Below are positions 42,230 to 52,700 of a DNA stretch of 64,000 nucleotides, in pieces. A program made the position numbers and the translations under genes. Within the stretch, counting starts at the first letter, position 1. Each line of letters begins with the position of its first letter. The stretch is from Paralvinella palmiformis. Its lineage: Eukaryota > Annelida > Polychaeta > Terebellida > Alvinellidae. Where the stretch lies: contig JAODUP010000325.1 in NCBI GenBank assembly GCA_025642065.1, positions 167,501 through 231,500 of the forward strand, given 5' to 3'. The notes under the pieces were generated by a model that searched no databases, was not told where the DNA came from, and worked only from the letters and a program-made list of their open reading frames with translations.

Positions 42230-44430
42230 AAGTGATTCCCTTTTATTTATTTATTTTGTGGACAAAGTTTAAATGCTTTTGTTTTGCAGAAGTTTTGTTA
42301 TTAGCGCCTATAGTTATGGCGCGTTGATTCCTTGGAACGTTTCAATAAACGCTTTCATATTTTTATTAGCCGATGTCTTGATCATGAACTGTCTCGACGG
42401 AACTTGTGGACTGTGGGGACACGTGCACACTCGTTCGGGTGCCGTCACACAAGCGCGCGCACACATACGCTGTTTATCAAACATTTAGTAAAACAATACA
42501 AAAGCAGAAAAGCTCCCTTTTTTCAATTCTGCCTAAACATAGAGGCTTCTTGCACCGTTGTGCACCTTTCATTTATGTACCTGAACATTGTGATAACACT
42601 CTGATATGTGCAGTATTTGCTATTACTGGATGAAATATTTATAATAATTTAATTAGTGTATATAATCATTTACTCATTTGGGGATCGATCACTCAGTTAA
42701 TACATAAAAGATCCATAATAAAAAGTTATCATGTGAAAGATCCAGTCGGAAATATGCTGAATCAAATTGAAGATTTCTATAAATTAAAGTACATCGCAGC
42801 TGAATGTGGTACTCTGGTAATCAAACATTAGTATTATTATTCTAGGCTCAACTGCAATGCTATGTAATGCTTTTAACATTAGCTGTGCTCGAATACAACA
42901 AACAAACCATATGCTTGCATGATCCAGAGGACGTTCTAATAGCGCGGTGAATAAGGTACTGCCTTACAAAACTCCGGTTCTAAGTTCGAATCACAGTATT
43001 TGTGTGATGTTTCCGTTGGGGTCGCTCTTGGGCCATATGTCACAGGTGTGAACATCGTCAAATCTACACAAGTCGCTCATATGCCGGGGCTAGAATTTCG
43101 CGACAATTTACGAGAATTAAAGTTGATTCTGGTAAATCTACTTTGCGAGAATCAACTTGTATTCGCGTTAGATTCCCGCTTTAAAAAATCCAGATTTTTT
43201 CGAGAAATTAAAAACCGATAAAAATGCGTTCGTTTTTCCCCAACTTTAGTAGTTTATGCCGAGTATTCGATGAATTTCGCGTCGAAATTCTAGCCCTGTA
43301 CGCTTTATTCTACCACGACATCGTGTACTTATTACGACCCAGTTATGGGTTGGTTTGATGTGAAGGAATGAAATAAATGTTTGTTTGTGTGACATTTGTA
43401 GAGATCTACACATGAGATATATGGATTTCGTTAATGAATAATGCGACATTAATTCGTTTTTCGTTTCGCGTCAGTATTCAAACCCTTCGTGAATATCAAA
43501 AGAATACTCCATCGCGTATAGTTATTTGAAGTTGACGCTTTTATCACAGACGTCATCTTTTACTCTGATTAAAGATGTATTGATATCTGAGAACATGTAA
43601 ATACTAAATGTTACTGAACGGAACTTTGACCAATGACTTCCAAGTAATGGTTCAACAGAGGTTAGCAACACGCGAAGGGACCACATTTAGTATAATCTAG
43701 AACACTGAGTGGCCTAAATTGTGTTGGCAGACATCATCCATCCATCTCAGTAGCATAACAATATTGCTCACATCTTGTAGTGTCGTACAGTATCTTTAGT
43801 TTCTACGTTTAACTACATAGAAATTAGGGGCTCTTCTTGTACGTAACTTCTTAAGAACTGTACTGCTATAAGACGGGTCATAAAGTCGAATCTCGGCATT
43901 GCTGGGTTCATCGAATATTTCATTCGTTAGAAAAAATGCTGCATCCTAACCATTTCAATTCACCGGTGATTCGCCCATCGGCCGTGTGAGTCGGATGAGA
44001 CGAGCGCGGAGTCTTAAATACAGTACAAACTTGATCACTTTTCAGGGATGTGACGTACTATGAAACATATCGAATGCGTCATTCGGTGATAATAACTTCG
44101 CATTCGCGGTTGGTAACTGAAACACAACAATCCGCAAATTATGAACTACACCATCATTATCATCATCTGTTGTGACGTTTCCGCTCTTACGTCACATCCG
44201 GTCTAATTTATTCTTTCAGTGCCGCTCTCAGCCACACGATATTTTCTATTATTGATAAAAGCGGGGATGGTCAGGTGTCTACAGACGAACTGAAGCCTGC
44301 ACTAAGACAACTGGGAAGACATGTCACTGACAAAAAGATAGACGACATTATGAGACAGATAGACGCTGACAGATCCGGAACGATTAATTTGAAGGAATTC
44401 CTGGATGGAGTAACTAGACACATTATCTGA
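34854..44430 (+). CDS. EF-hand protein, isoform with second terminal exon
   Basis: The shared exons 34854-34985 and 36788-36882 spliced to 44220-44430 also give 145 residues. Loops 3 and 4 become DKSGDGQVSTDE and DADRSGTINLKE. The exon has the same length (211 nt), phase and stop position as 42019-42229, which points to tandem exon duplication followed by divergence. Choice between the two would be by alternative last-exon splicing and polyadenylation. Confidence 0.82.
35697..35893 (+). mobile_element. SINE family A copy
   Basis: Nearly full length: the head with GCCTCCATTGTCTAACAGTA and B box GTTCAAATC, then the body GCTCGGCCCATTTAGCCTAC and an (ATC)n-like tail. Similar short words (GTGAGCTGA / GTGAGTTGA) at both flanks may be the target duplication. 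It lies in the first coding intron of the EF-hand gene. Confidence 0.8.
36788..36882 (+). CDS. EF-hand gene exon: EF hand 2
   Basis: Acceptor TTGTTTAG and donor GTAAGC, phase 0 to 2. It contains loop DLSGDRQLSRQE and ends in the interlobe linker (AMDTAPIEFQ). Confidence 0.88.
37905..38727 (+). mobile_element. Non-autonomous hAT-type transposon with transposase C-terminal remnant
   Basis: It starts CAGGATTGGC and ends GCCAACCCTG. It is bounded by a perfect 8-bp target duplication TATACCTT (37897-37904 and 38728-38735), as hAT elements make. Near 38376-38530 the plus strand encodes CPATSAAIERLF and LRNRLRLQKTAKQ, the hAT C-terminal dimerisation segment, ending in TGA. The rest of the transposase is deleted. 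It lies in the EF-hand gene intron. Confidence 0.88.
39540..39672 (-). mobile_element. tRNA-derived SINE-like element
   Basis: On the minus strand GTGCAGTGGTTAGAGCATTG looks like a tRNA A-box region, and GGGTGTAAATCTGATTC like a decayed B box. A relative on the other strand begins near 39840 (AATGGTTAGAGCAATGAG, GGTTTGAATCTGAC). Confidence 0.5.
39830..39935 (+). mobile_element. tRNA-derived SINE-like element
   Basis: TAGTACAATGGTTAGAGCAA is followed about 40 bases later by TTGGTTTGAATCTGACTG, matching A and B box spacing of a tRNA promoter. The head resembles the minus-strand element at 39540-39672. Confidence 0.5.
40465..40728 (+). mobile_element. tRNA-derived SINE-like element
   Basis: GCTCCGGTGGCCTATCGGTT and ACAGGTTCGAACCCCGCAAG form a clear tRNA-like head, followed by about 200 bases of unrelated body. 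It abuts a foldback repeat on its right. Confidence 0.6.
40727..40900. mobile_element. Foldback element with inverted arms
   Basis: The left arm (GAATAAGCGACAGCCTGGGG) and right arm are inverted copies of about 45 bases around a short loop: the reverse of 40849-40897 reads AAACAAGCGACAACCTGAGG. A single arm also occurs at 41118-41170. Confidence 0.7.
40931..41432 (+). mobile_element. hAT-type MITE rich in CGATTA words
   Basis: Perfect 8-bp target duplications GTCTATAG flank it (40923-40930 and 41433-41440). The termini are CAGGGTTGGAGCGATTAC and, inverted, CATGGTTAGGTTAATCGTAA. Both arms carry many GTAATCGATTAC-like words. A piece of the adjacent foldback repeat is nested at about 41118-41170. 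No coding capacity. Confidence 0.85.
42019..42229 (+). CDS. EF-hand gene alternative last exon a: EF hands 3-4
   Basis: Acceptor CTTTCCAG, 211 nt including TGA. Begins AALLHTVFSMFDTSGDG. A poly(A) signal lies at 42344. Confidence 0.88.
42344..42349 (+). terminator. Poly(A) signal after terminal exon a
   Basis: AATAAA 115 bases after the stop of the first terminal exon. Confidence 0.55.
42925..43055 (+). mobile_element. tRNA-derived SINE, family B copy
   Basis: The tRNA-like head AATAGCGCGGTGAATAAGG has B box GTTCGAATC, then the body TGTGATGTTTCCGTTGGGG and CATATGTCACAGGTGTGA. It lies in the interval between the two alternative EF-hand terminal exons. Confidence 0.6.
43085..43298. mobile_element. 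Short MITE with 17-bp inverted termini
   Basis: It starts CGGGGCTAGAATTTCG and ends CGAAATTCTAGCCCTG, inverted with one mismatch. It is 214 bp. I did not find a matching 8-base target duplication, so superfamily is unsure (hAT-like by its terminus). Confidence 0.6.
44220..44430 (+). CDS. EF-hand gene alternative last exon b: EF hands 3-4
   Basis: Acceptor TTCTTTCAG, 211 nt including TGA. Begins AALSHTIFSIIDKSGDG and ends VTRHII. A poly(A) signal lies at 44589. Confidence 0.88.
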
Positions 44431-44509
44431 AGTTTGTAATCACGATTTAAAAAATGCATGACTGATTTTTGTAATCACGATTTAAAACATGCATTACTGA
44501 TTTTTGGCA

Positions 44510-44545
<36 letters not shown>

Positions 44546-44588
44546 ATTATCAGTATATGTGACAATGATCTGTTGTTTTGGAAGTGGA

Positions 44589-44594
44589 AATAAA
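44589..44594 (+). terminator. Poly(A) signal after terminal exon b
   Basis: AATAAA about 160 bases after the stop of the second terminal exon. Confidence 0.55.
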
Positions 44595-45592
44595 GAACTT
44601 CTTATAATTAATGGGTTCCTTTTCTTTTGATCGGTTTTATCATAGACTAACACAGCTAGTAGACTAACACGTGAAAGTCTGATCATTAAATCCGTGATAC
44701 TATCTGCCAAAAGTGACATGCTTCTTAATTCAAGCCTGATGGATTTCATTTTATTGGTTATAATATGTTCTGTGCTACACACCGGAAGCACCATGCAGAA
44801 ACTGATCGTGTATACAGTGCAACAAAAACTACGTTACTCGGGAGAGCTTGCCAAAATACATGGTTCAAACGGGCAGTACCAATACTAATACTATCACACA
44901 AACATGTGTTAAATGCGTGTTAAATATATTAATTACCCGACGACACTTCGCATTCTTCAACACTGTCCCAGACTACCAGAGATAAATAACTCTTATATCA
45001 CTCGATCACTATTTATAAGTGTTACAGAAACCCGTGTTCATTTGATTTAAAAAAAAACATCTACAGTACTAATTGGTCGGTACACTTGGAGTTAGAACAT
45101 CCCCCCTTTTGGTTCATAGAACGTGACTAGATTGTTGTATCTTCTAGATAACAAGATGTTGGATCCAGTACGAGATAAACGTATTCCTTATTTATATTAA
45201 TGATATTCATGACTCGACATGTGGTACTTTATCTTCTTTCCGTAATATTACTGATACTGCGGAGGTATATTAACGAAACGAACAACCATGTGAATTCGAA
45301 TTACTAAACCAATCGTTAACACGCCATTTGTTTTAAATATGAAAAAATCAAGTATGTCATATTTTGACCATCTCTATGTATTGTTAAAAGTTCGAATGGA
45401 TAAGAAAAGGTTTTAAATATTACGATTAGTATTTGGTAGAACGAATCTTAAAGAAGTTCCTCCCCTCTCGACTCAATTTGACACAACCATACAATTTCTA
45501 CTGCAACATATAATTGTGTTAAAATCTACCCTTTCATGCACGTTTTTATTAATTATCGCAGTTTAGTCGCGCACAGACGATTAATATAATAA

Positions 45593-45868
45593 TTACAAAA
45601 CTTCTACAGCGCTAATATCCTCGAACTGAATCGAGCTCAGTAGCTCACCTAATACAGGGGTTGAAAAGTTCAGCAAGAAATGATCAGATGGTTTGGAAAC
45701 TTTAAAATGATAAGCAAGTCTCAAAAGGTGAGTTTTCAAATAGTGACGGAAAGAAACTATGCTATTTGATAACTTAACATGTTCAGGGAGTGAATTCCAA
45801 AGAGTAGGGACATCAACTGAAAAAGCACGAGTCCCAGCATGAGTTTTAACCCTGGGAACAGACAACAA
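45593..45868 (-). pseudogene. LINE RT C-terminal remnant
   Basis: Reads MLSVPRVKTHAGTRAFSVDV, PTLWNSLPEHVK and HYLKTHLLRLAYHF, the usual C-terminal end of jockey/CR1-type LINE polymerases. Nothing upstream completes it. Confidence 0.75.
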
Positions 45869-46154
45869 GTGAAAACCAGATGAACAGCCGACAGAGATCC
45901 AGTTTCCGATTCAAAACCCTGTGTTACTTGTGTTTAGGGGATATTTCCCTGTGGGTAGCTCCAGTGGCATATGTCCAAGGTCTGTCCAGAACAGAAGATA
46001 AATAAAATCCTCGCTCACATCTTGGGCTAAATAAGTCAACCAATCGGCTAAGTTCATGAGGTGAAATAAAAAATCCTTTAAACATCTACAAAGCTTGATC
46101 CATCAGATCTGTGGCCGCTCTTCCATAACATAATAGAGAACGGGTAGTAAGTAA

Positions 46155-46157
46155 CAT

Positions 46158-46214
<57 letters not shown>

Positions 46215-46285
46215 GCACTCTCTTTATTGGGAAATATGTAATGGCTGATTGGAAGATATGATATATATATATATATATATATATA
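46155..46285. repeat. (AC)n and (AT)n microsatellites
   Basis: Intergenic simple repeats; another (AT)n is at 44515-44541. Confidence 0.9.
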
Positions 46286-47005
46286 CAAACATATATCATA
46301 GTTATTTATCTACATCGATGCAAAGAACCTCAAACTTCGTATATATTTTGCAGAAAGTGAGTGGGTACACTACAATCTAAACACTAGTGTACAATATTAA
46401 AACGGAGGGGGAATGAAAGAATGAATTTAACCGGAAGATCTAACATGGCATTTCGCTTGGAGTACCCTGGTGATTCCTAAGTGATCCTGATGATTCCTAA
46501 GTGATCCTGGTGATTCCTAAGACGACGGTCTTCGATTTAATTGGAGTTTCCTAGCTGATGGTGATTTTTCTTCTGTTTCTCATCTAATTCTGCTACTTGT
46601 ATCATTCTCCACGGTCTCGGGGACTTTGTTTCAAATTGAATGGAGACTGTACCCGGACATTCCACGATCTTTGGACAGTCCGTATTTAAAATTTGCCGTA
46701 AAAATCAAGACGTTTCAAAAAGAAACTGTGGCGTACCTTCAAGATTTCCCTTTTATATTATAGTAAACTGAACTTCATAATTCACATGCTCGAGTACTAA
46801 TGGGGGTTTTTTGTAGTTAAAAACGTAATTTTAGTTCTAAGTATTTTTCGTTTTGCAGATCAACATTATTTTTTAAATATATACAATGCAATTTTACATG
46901 GCCACCTCTATAATTGTGAGATATCCGGAGAAACGTAAACACTGTGAGTCCTATTAATACATGCAGGGAATAAGATGAACCAACTAACGGTGCCTACTGC
47001 CTATA

Positions 47006-47209
47006 GTGATGACTCCGGAGGAGACCCCACAAAAGCTGGATCCAGTGGGACTACCTCATGTCATCGTATCTAACAGACAATTAAGTCTTCTATTTAAAAT
47101 TCAGCTGAACAAATCTGAGCCCCTTATCGAAACCAGTTTAATGTTGGAGACTCCAATATCTAAGCGAAGTCCAAAGATCATTTACGAGGTGAAGTCTCCT
47201 AAATCATGA
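47006..47209 (+). CDS. Unrecognised short ORF, doubtful gene
   Basis: 67 codons, MMTPEETPQKLDPVGLPH to YEVKSPKS. No family recognised. A second frame over its first half (from ATG at 46976) also reads plausibly (TAYSDDSGGDPTKAGSS), which suggests a shifted retroelement remnant rather than a gene. Confidence 0.2.
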   Translation: MMTPEETPQKLDPVGLPHVIVSNRQLSLLFKIQLNKSEPLIETSLMLETPISKRSPKIIYEVKSPKS

Positions 47210-48186
47210 CGCAGTTCAACGTGAGTAGCCAAAAAACTTGTGGTGTAGATACGAATGCAGTTGTGATGTTCCACAGATGAAGTAGGTAAAATGCATACCA
47301 TAGTGAAAATGGTTTTGTTTGGTGAATGTTAGCGATCTTATATCGCTTTATTAAATTCTACATCAAACTCTTTCTGATTTCTCCAGATCAGCGACACATC
47401 TAAACTACAGGTTGGGTCCATGAAGAGTTATTATAGAAAGAGAGTAACTGTTCACAAACAAAATAACCAATAGACATGTGCAAGTCATACCCCACCCTAC
47501 GTCATTAATAGGTTCCAAAAGGCGTGACGTAACCCGGTTTTTCACGTAAACCGGACGTATAATACCTTAATAATGCCTTTCGATGTAAATATTTTATTGT
47601 ATATATATGTGTTTGTGTCATAATGTGTTTTATTGTATTTTAAATTGTTTTTAGCTTCTTTTATACTCTATTGTTGATTTATTTATTTCCCATCCTTTTA
47701 TTATGACGTAGATGGCGTAGCTGAGTGATATCACGTCGGACATAATGACGTTCGCTGAACTGGAATTTACTCCATAAAACTGGCGTTAAAGCATATTTGG
47801 CGTAAATTAAACGGGGTATTACTGTACATTATACAAAGGTTTCCATTTATTTCTTTTCTACTGAATATGCTCGAACAGCGCAGAGAGTCTATATCGGAGT
47901 CCTAGCTAGGTTACTGACGGACAGTGTTATGGCTGCGGGCCATCTGGTACATGTGGGTAGACACATGTCTTCACTCTGAGTGTAGCGTCACTCGGAGCAG
48001 CCAACATTTATCCGCGCTGACCTTTAGTCCAGAGAAGGGAGTGAATGCTTAAGGCAGTATACATATTTGGAAGAAACAAACACAGCACTAGCTGTAATGA
48101 TGTCTAAACATATTTCTTCCTCCACAAAGTGGAGAAAAGTCTTAGCAAAATTACACCTAAATTAAAATCCAATATTACATATCTAA

Positions 48187-48262
48187 TGATGATGATGATG
48201 GTGGTGGTGGTGATGATGATGATGACGACGATGATGATGATGATGATGATAATAATAATAAT
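48187..48262. repeat. (GAT)n-like trinucleotide tract
   Basis: Intergenic simple repeat directly beside the LINE remnant at 48265. Confidence 0.9.
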
Positions 48263-48264
48263 AG

Positions 48265-48850
48265 TAAGCATAACTCCAGTGGCTTATATTCAGCTTTCCA
48301 GGAACTGTTTGATATATGTGCTGACTTTGCTGTTTCAAAATGTCTGCGTTTCAAACCAAATTCACTGACTGATTTATTTGTACCTACTGACCTCTGCCTT
48401 AATGATGTACCTCTGCCTTTCGTGACAAGTTATAAATATTTAGGTGTAATTATACATGACAAACATCAGGATGATGCATGATGATATCATGAGATGTGTT
48501 AAATCACTTTATACCATGTTCTTCCAGTATTAAAATAATGGCTGTCATTTGTGGTGAAAGTTTGAACAGTATTCATGCATATAAGCGTGTTGTAATGGGC
48601 TTTAATAATAGATACAGAAAGTGAATTGGCACTCTAAGGGGAAAGTGTATGTCTGCAATTTATGTCAATAACAGTATTGATTCATTTGGGTGTTGGTTCG
48701 CAAAAGTGTTTATTGTTTTAAAACACGTTTAGGTGATTTCCTAGTACAATGTATTGTTTCTAATCTGTTTTACAATCCTTCTAATTCTTGTGCTAGCTAG
48801 ACGGACGAAGATACTCAATTTCAAGATTACTTAATTATATTCTGAAATAA
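48265..48850 (+). pseudogene. LINE RT remnant
   Basis: A frame not opened by ATG reads FKPNSLTDLFVPTDLC and VTSYKYLGVIIHD, the RT palm/thumb boundary. Later parts (GFNNRYRK) are shifted and stopped. Confidence 0.65.
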
Positions 48851-49282
48851 ATTAATTTAAAATAAAACACACCTACACACACAAATAACCGGACAACTTA
48901 ACCACACCTCCAGACAACTTTGACCAAATATGCTTATATTTAAGACACCAAAACATCGTAGATGTAACTACACATAATTAATAAGGTTCGATCGGTATTA
49001 AGCTGACCAATTGACTTGATATCGTTTCAGTTAATGTTTATACTCGTGCAAATAAAATCATAAATCAACCTTATAATTAAGCACATTAATCACCAAATAG
49101 TTTGGATGCGTATACACTAATTTGTTTTCTTGTTATACAATGTAAGATCTGAACAAGATGGGATATAATGACACATTTATATATAATCTCATCGTTTCGA
49201 AACACCATTGACCCTTTACTTAACGATCTCCTACTTACATGGTCATGAATATAGTGTATTTGATAACAGTCTAAACTGGCTG

Positions 49283-49329
<47 letters not shown>

Positions 49330-49684
49330 CTTCTCGTGGTTGCATTTAGATCTAGACTCTAATATGTCTAATAGTGTTTAGGTTTTTTAAACATATCGTA
49401 TTTAAAATAACACTGAAAACATGGCTTACCTTTATTCGAGATGGCGATTTAAGTTTGAGCAATTTAATTCTCTCTCAGTGTGTGTGTGTGTGTGTGTGTT
49501 TAGAGAGATAGAGTGGGTGAGTGTGTGTCAGAGAGAGAGAGAGGGCGAAACCAACCGGGACGAAATGTCGGTTAGGCGAAGTCTACTGAATAGAACGTCC
49601 ATTCATACATCAAATATCGCTCACGATACATTGTGGCTTGAACCTATTTTCCCTGAACGAAGCCGACCAATAAACGAAAAAGAA

Positions 49685-49793
49685 ATGGCCTATCATGTTG
49701 GCAGCAGGATTCAGATAACGACAACTGATGGAGAGTATGTTGGCATTCTACAATCACTTGATGACAATCAGGGTAGACTGACTTTAAATGCAG
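49685..49793 (+). CDS. EXD1: EXD1-like exon 1: Sm-like N-terminus
   Basis: From ATG (purine at -3, G at +4) to donor GTAAAA, phase 1. The upstream open frame runs through (GT)n and (GA)n repeats and is judged 5' UTR. Confidence 0.75.
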
Positions 49794-52700
49794 GTAAAAT
49801 ATGATCATGATGATTGATTTGATCATTGATGGTGTCTAACCATCTCAGATTTGTAATACGACAACGGACTAGCCATGGTGTGTACATAATAAAATGTATA
49901 GATAAATCTAGTTAGACTAAGTCACGTGTTGGTTAAAGTTAGGGATACCTCAGACTTAGTAGCTGTACACCCATGTCTTATGCCGGATTTTCGGAATTTG
50001 CAAATCGCCAGAAAGAAAAATTAAATCAGTCGGTTCCTGCCACGATCGTACTCTGACATGGTTTTGCCTTTTTTTATCAACTGTATTAAATATTGTTTAG
50101 TCCTGCTGAGCTTGTGAAGAATGCTTTAGAGTAAAGCCGATATTCCATATATCATTATATGCGTATGCGACATTGGGGTAGCGTATGCAACATTTTGATA
50201 TCCATGTGTTTCAGACACCCCTCTCACCTTCTGACCTATTTCCCTTGGGAAAACCTGCCTGGACACTCTCAGACGGTTGATTCGTAAAATTCTGGATTCA
50301 GATCAAATTCCAATCGCTACATGGAGCGATCCGTTTTGTTGCATTCGCATATGCAGCCGCACATATGGAATCATGCTTGTACGTTTACATGTTTTTTGTT
50401 GGATTCGCATGACGCATACCATGTATGGAATCTTAAAGCAGCATAAATTGTGCAGATGTGTCGTTAAACAACAGTCATACATCTTGAAGCCACATAAAAT
50501 AAATTCCGGATTCCCTGTCGGGCAGCGTTTAGATTTAACAGACGCTTGTGCACTGGCGTGATTCCAGTTATTTGGAAATTTGCAAAATTTGAAACATCTG
50601 CGTTTATAAGGCATCTCCATAACAATAATTTATATTACTTTAGCCGCTATAAGAATTAAAGGAAAACAGAAATTTTCACTTGTCCACTGGATAATTGGTC
50701 ATCAACATTCTTCTTGTCTGAGTAAATTATCACTTGTCCCAGACAAACAGACAAGTACTATTTCGAACACTGTAACTATAAGACATGTGATATAAGATAT
50801 TTTAATCAGTTTATTGAATGGCCACAATTTCTAGTAATTAGAACATCACACTTAATTTCATAAAAAAGATATTTGCCTTCAACAAAATCTTCAACTTACG
50901 TCTTGCATGAAGTATACAGCTAGCTTTAGACAAGCTGTTGAAGCTCATTCAATGAGGGACTACTTATTTAGTGTAAGAAACAATTTCACCCAGCTACTCC
51001 CAACATAACGTTTAATTCGTGCCTTATCAAATTATTGGAAGTGTATTACACTCATAAATTACATTATAATAATAACAATAATTCTATAAAAATCCAAGCT
51101 TCAAAAGTGACATATTTCATTTTATCTCCAGCATTAAAAAATACCTTTCAGTTTTATTGCAATGTTGGTATAAAATATAATAATTATTTAAATAGTATAG
51201 TACAATAACCTGGACATTCTTAGGAGATATACAAATTTATCCTGTCATAATAAACTGCCCAAATCATGAATAACAGGAAATAAACTATAGTCTTCCTTTT
51301 AAGGCAACTGTTTTATATAGATATTCGTCTTTGAAGAATATTTATTAAAATGAAGGTGAACTATTGCTTAAATACCAAAATCAATGAGTGATTAAAGCAA
51401 TCGATACAATATTTGTTTCATTCTGTGAAGTTGATTTCCAAATATAAGAATCTGGTGTTAGTTTCTGTTTTGTTTTGCATCATGATACTAATAACCTCAG
51501 CTTATAACTGTTTATTACCAGAATATTATGTGCCCTCAAAAGATTTTTTAGCACTCCAGATGTTTTGTTTACATCCAGTAAAAATAGGGAAGACTCGCAT
51601 TCCTGTATTATAATCCCAGTAATTTATCTCTCTAATGCTTGTCACTCAAAGAATTCTGATGCCATTTAGTCGAGTCTTGAATTCCATATGAATTACTTGG
51701 TATTAGAACATTTCAAGTTTCATGTATACTGATCATTTAAGCCATTGGAATATATCAAAAGTGTTAATGCCAAACCTATTTGCAGACAAGTTCTGAGCTA
51801 AAGTGTAGAAACAAGTTTGTAAATGGTCTGCTGACCATTGCAGTGATAAAAATGCTCCATGTCATCTCAGGTCCAAGCTGAGTCTTTAAGACCTGACTAA
51901 AAGTAAAAGAAACAAACACAAAATGACCATTTTGCAGATATATATTTATCATTTAACCTCACTCACTCACTCAAATGTAGATAGAGTGGTGATAACACAT
52001 CAACTATTCTGTACATGAGATAGTTTAATAATTTAGTCATCAGCACCAATACTAATAGCAGGTTTGGTTGTAATAAAATATCTGAAATACCTTTGTTTAT
52101 TCTGTGGCAGTTGTCCTGTTGTTCTTTGATCATTATTTACCATTGACACTAATTATTTTCTTTATTCCAGTCACTTGTGTGGATGCCAAACAATCATTCA
52201 GTGGACTCTTGAATTTCTACAGTCAAGAGATACAAGAAGGTTAACGTTTATTTTTATTGCTCTAAATATACCATTATTCAATACTGACATCGGATCGGTT
52301 CCGTTCATCTTATTTCACCAGTCAGCGTTGTCATTATGATGACATTTTGGCTGGCTGGCTGTTTGTTTGTAAACACTCTCAACATATTTAATTATATCCG
52401 AAATTATTTATCAATTACGTCGTTTATATATTTCCAGTTCTACAATTGCAATATGGCTGTCAATTGCATGCCAGGATGAAAACAGATAATATTTTCGAAG
52501 TTTATAATTGAAATTAATTGTTTAAAAACAACAACATTTTGTTTTCTTGTTTGGAGAACAAAATTGATTTCTTTAAAAATAACAGAGGATGGTATTATGG
52601 TGCTTTATTAATGTATGCAAACTGTTATTATAATGATATGTTAGAGTTTATGTCCTGATTAATGTGTGACATGTATATACACATACAAATGCACATACCA

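Larger units (their letters stand above)
44600..49684. other. Intergenic stretch with decayed LINE pieces
   Basis: Apart from the LINE remnants at 45593 and 48265, a possible RT scrap near 45185-45270 (LIYINDIHD), the doubtful ORF at 47006 and microsatellites, I see nothing coding. The EXD1 promoter presumably lies at its right end. Confidence 0.6.

Noticed and set aside
49421..49684. Upstream extension of the EXD1-like start
   Set aside because: The in-frame extension passes through (GT)n and (GA)n repeats and has no family similarity. It is better read as 5' UTR, though the ATG at 49565 remains possible.
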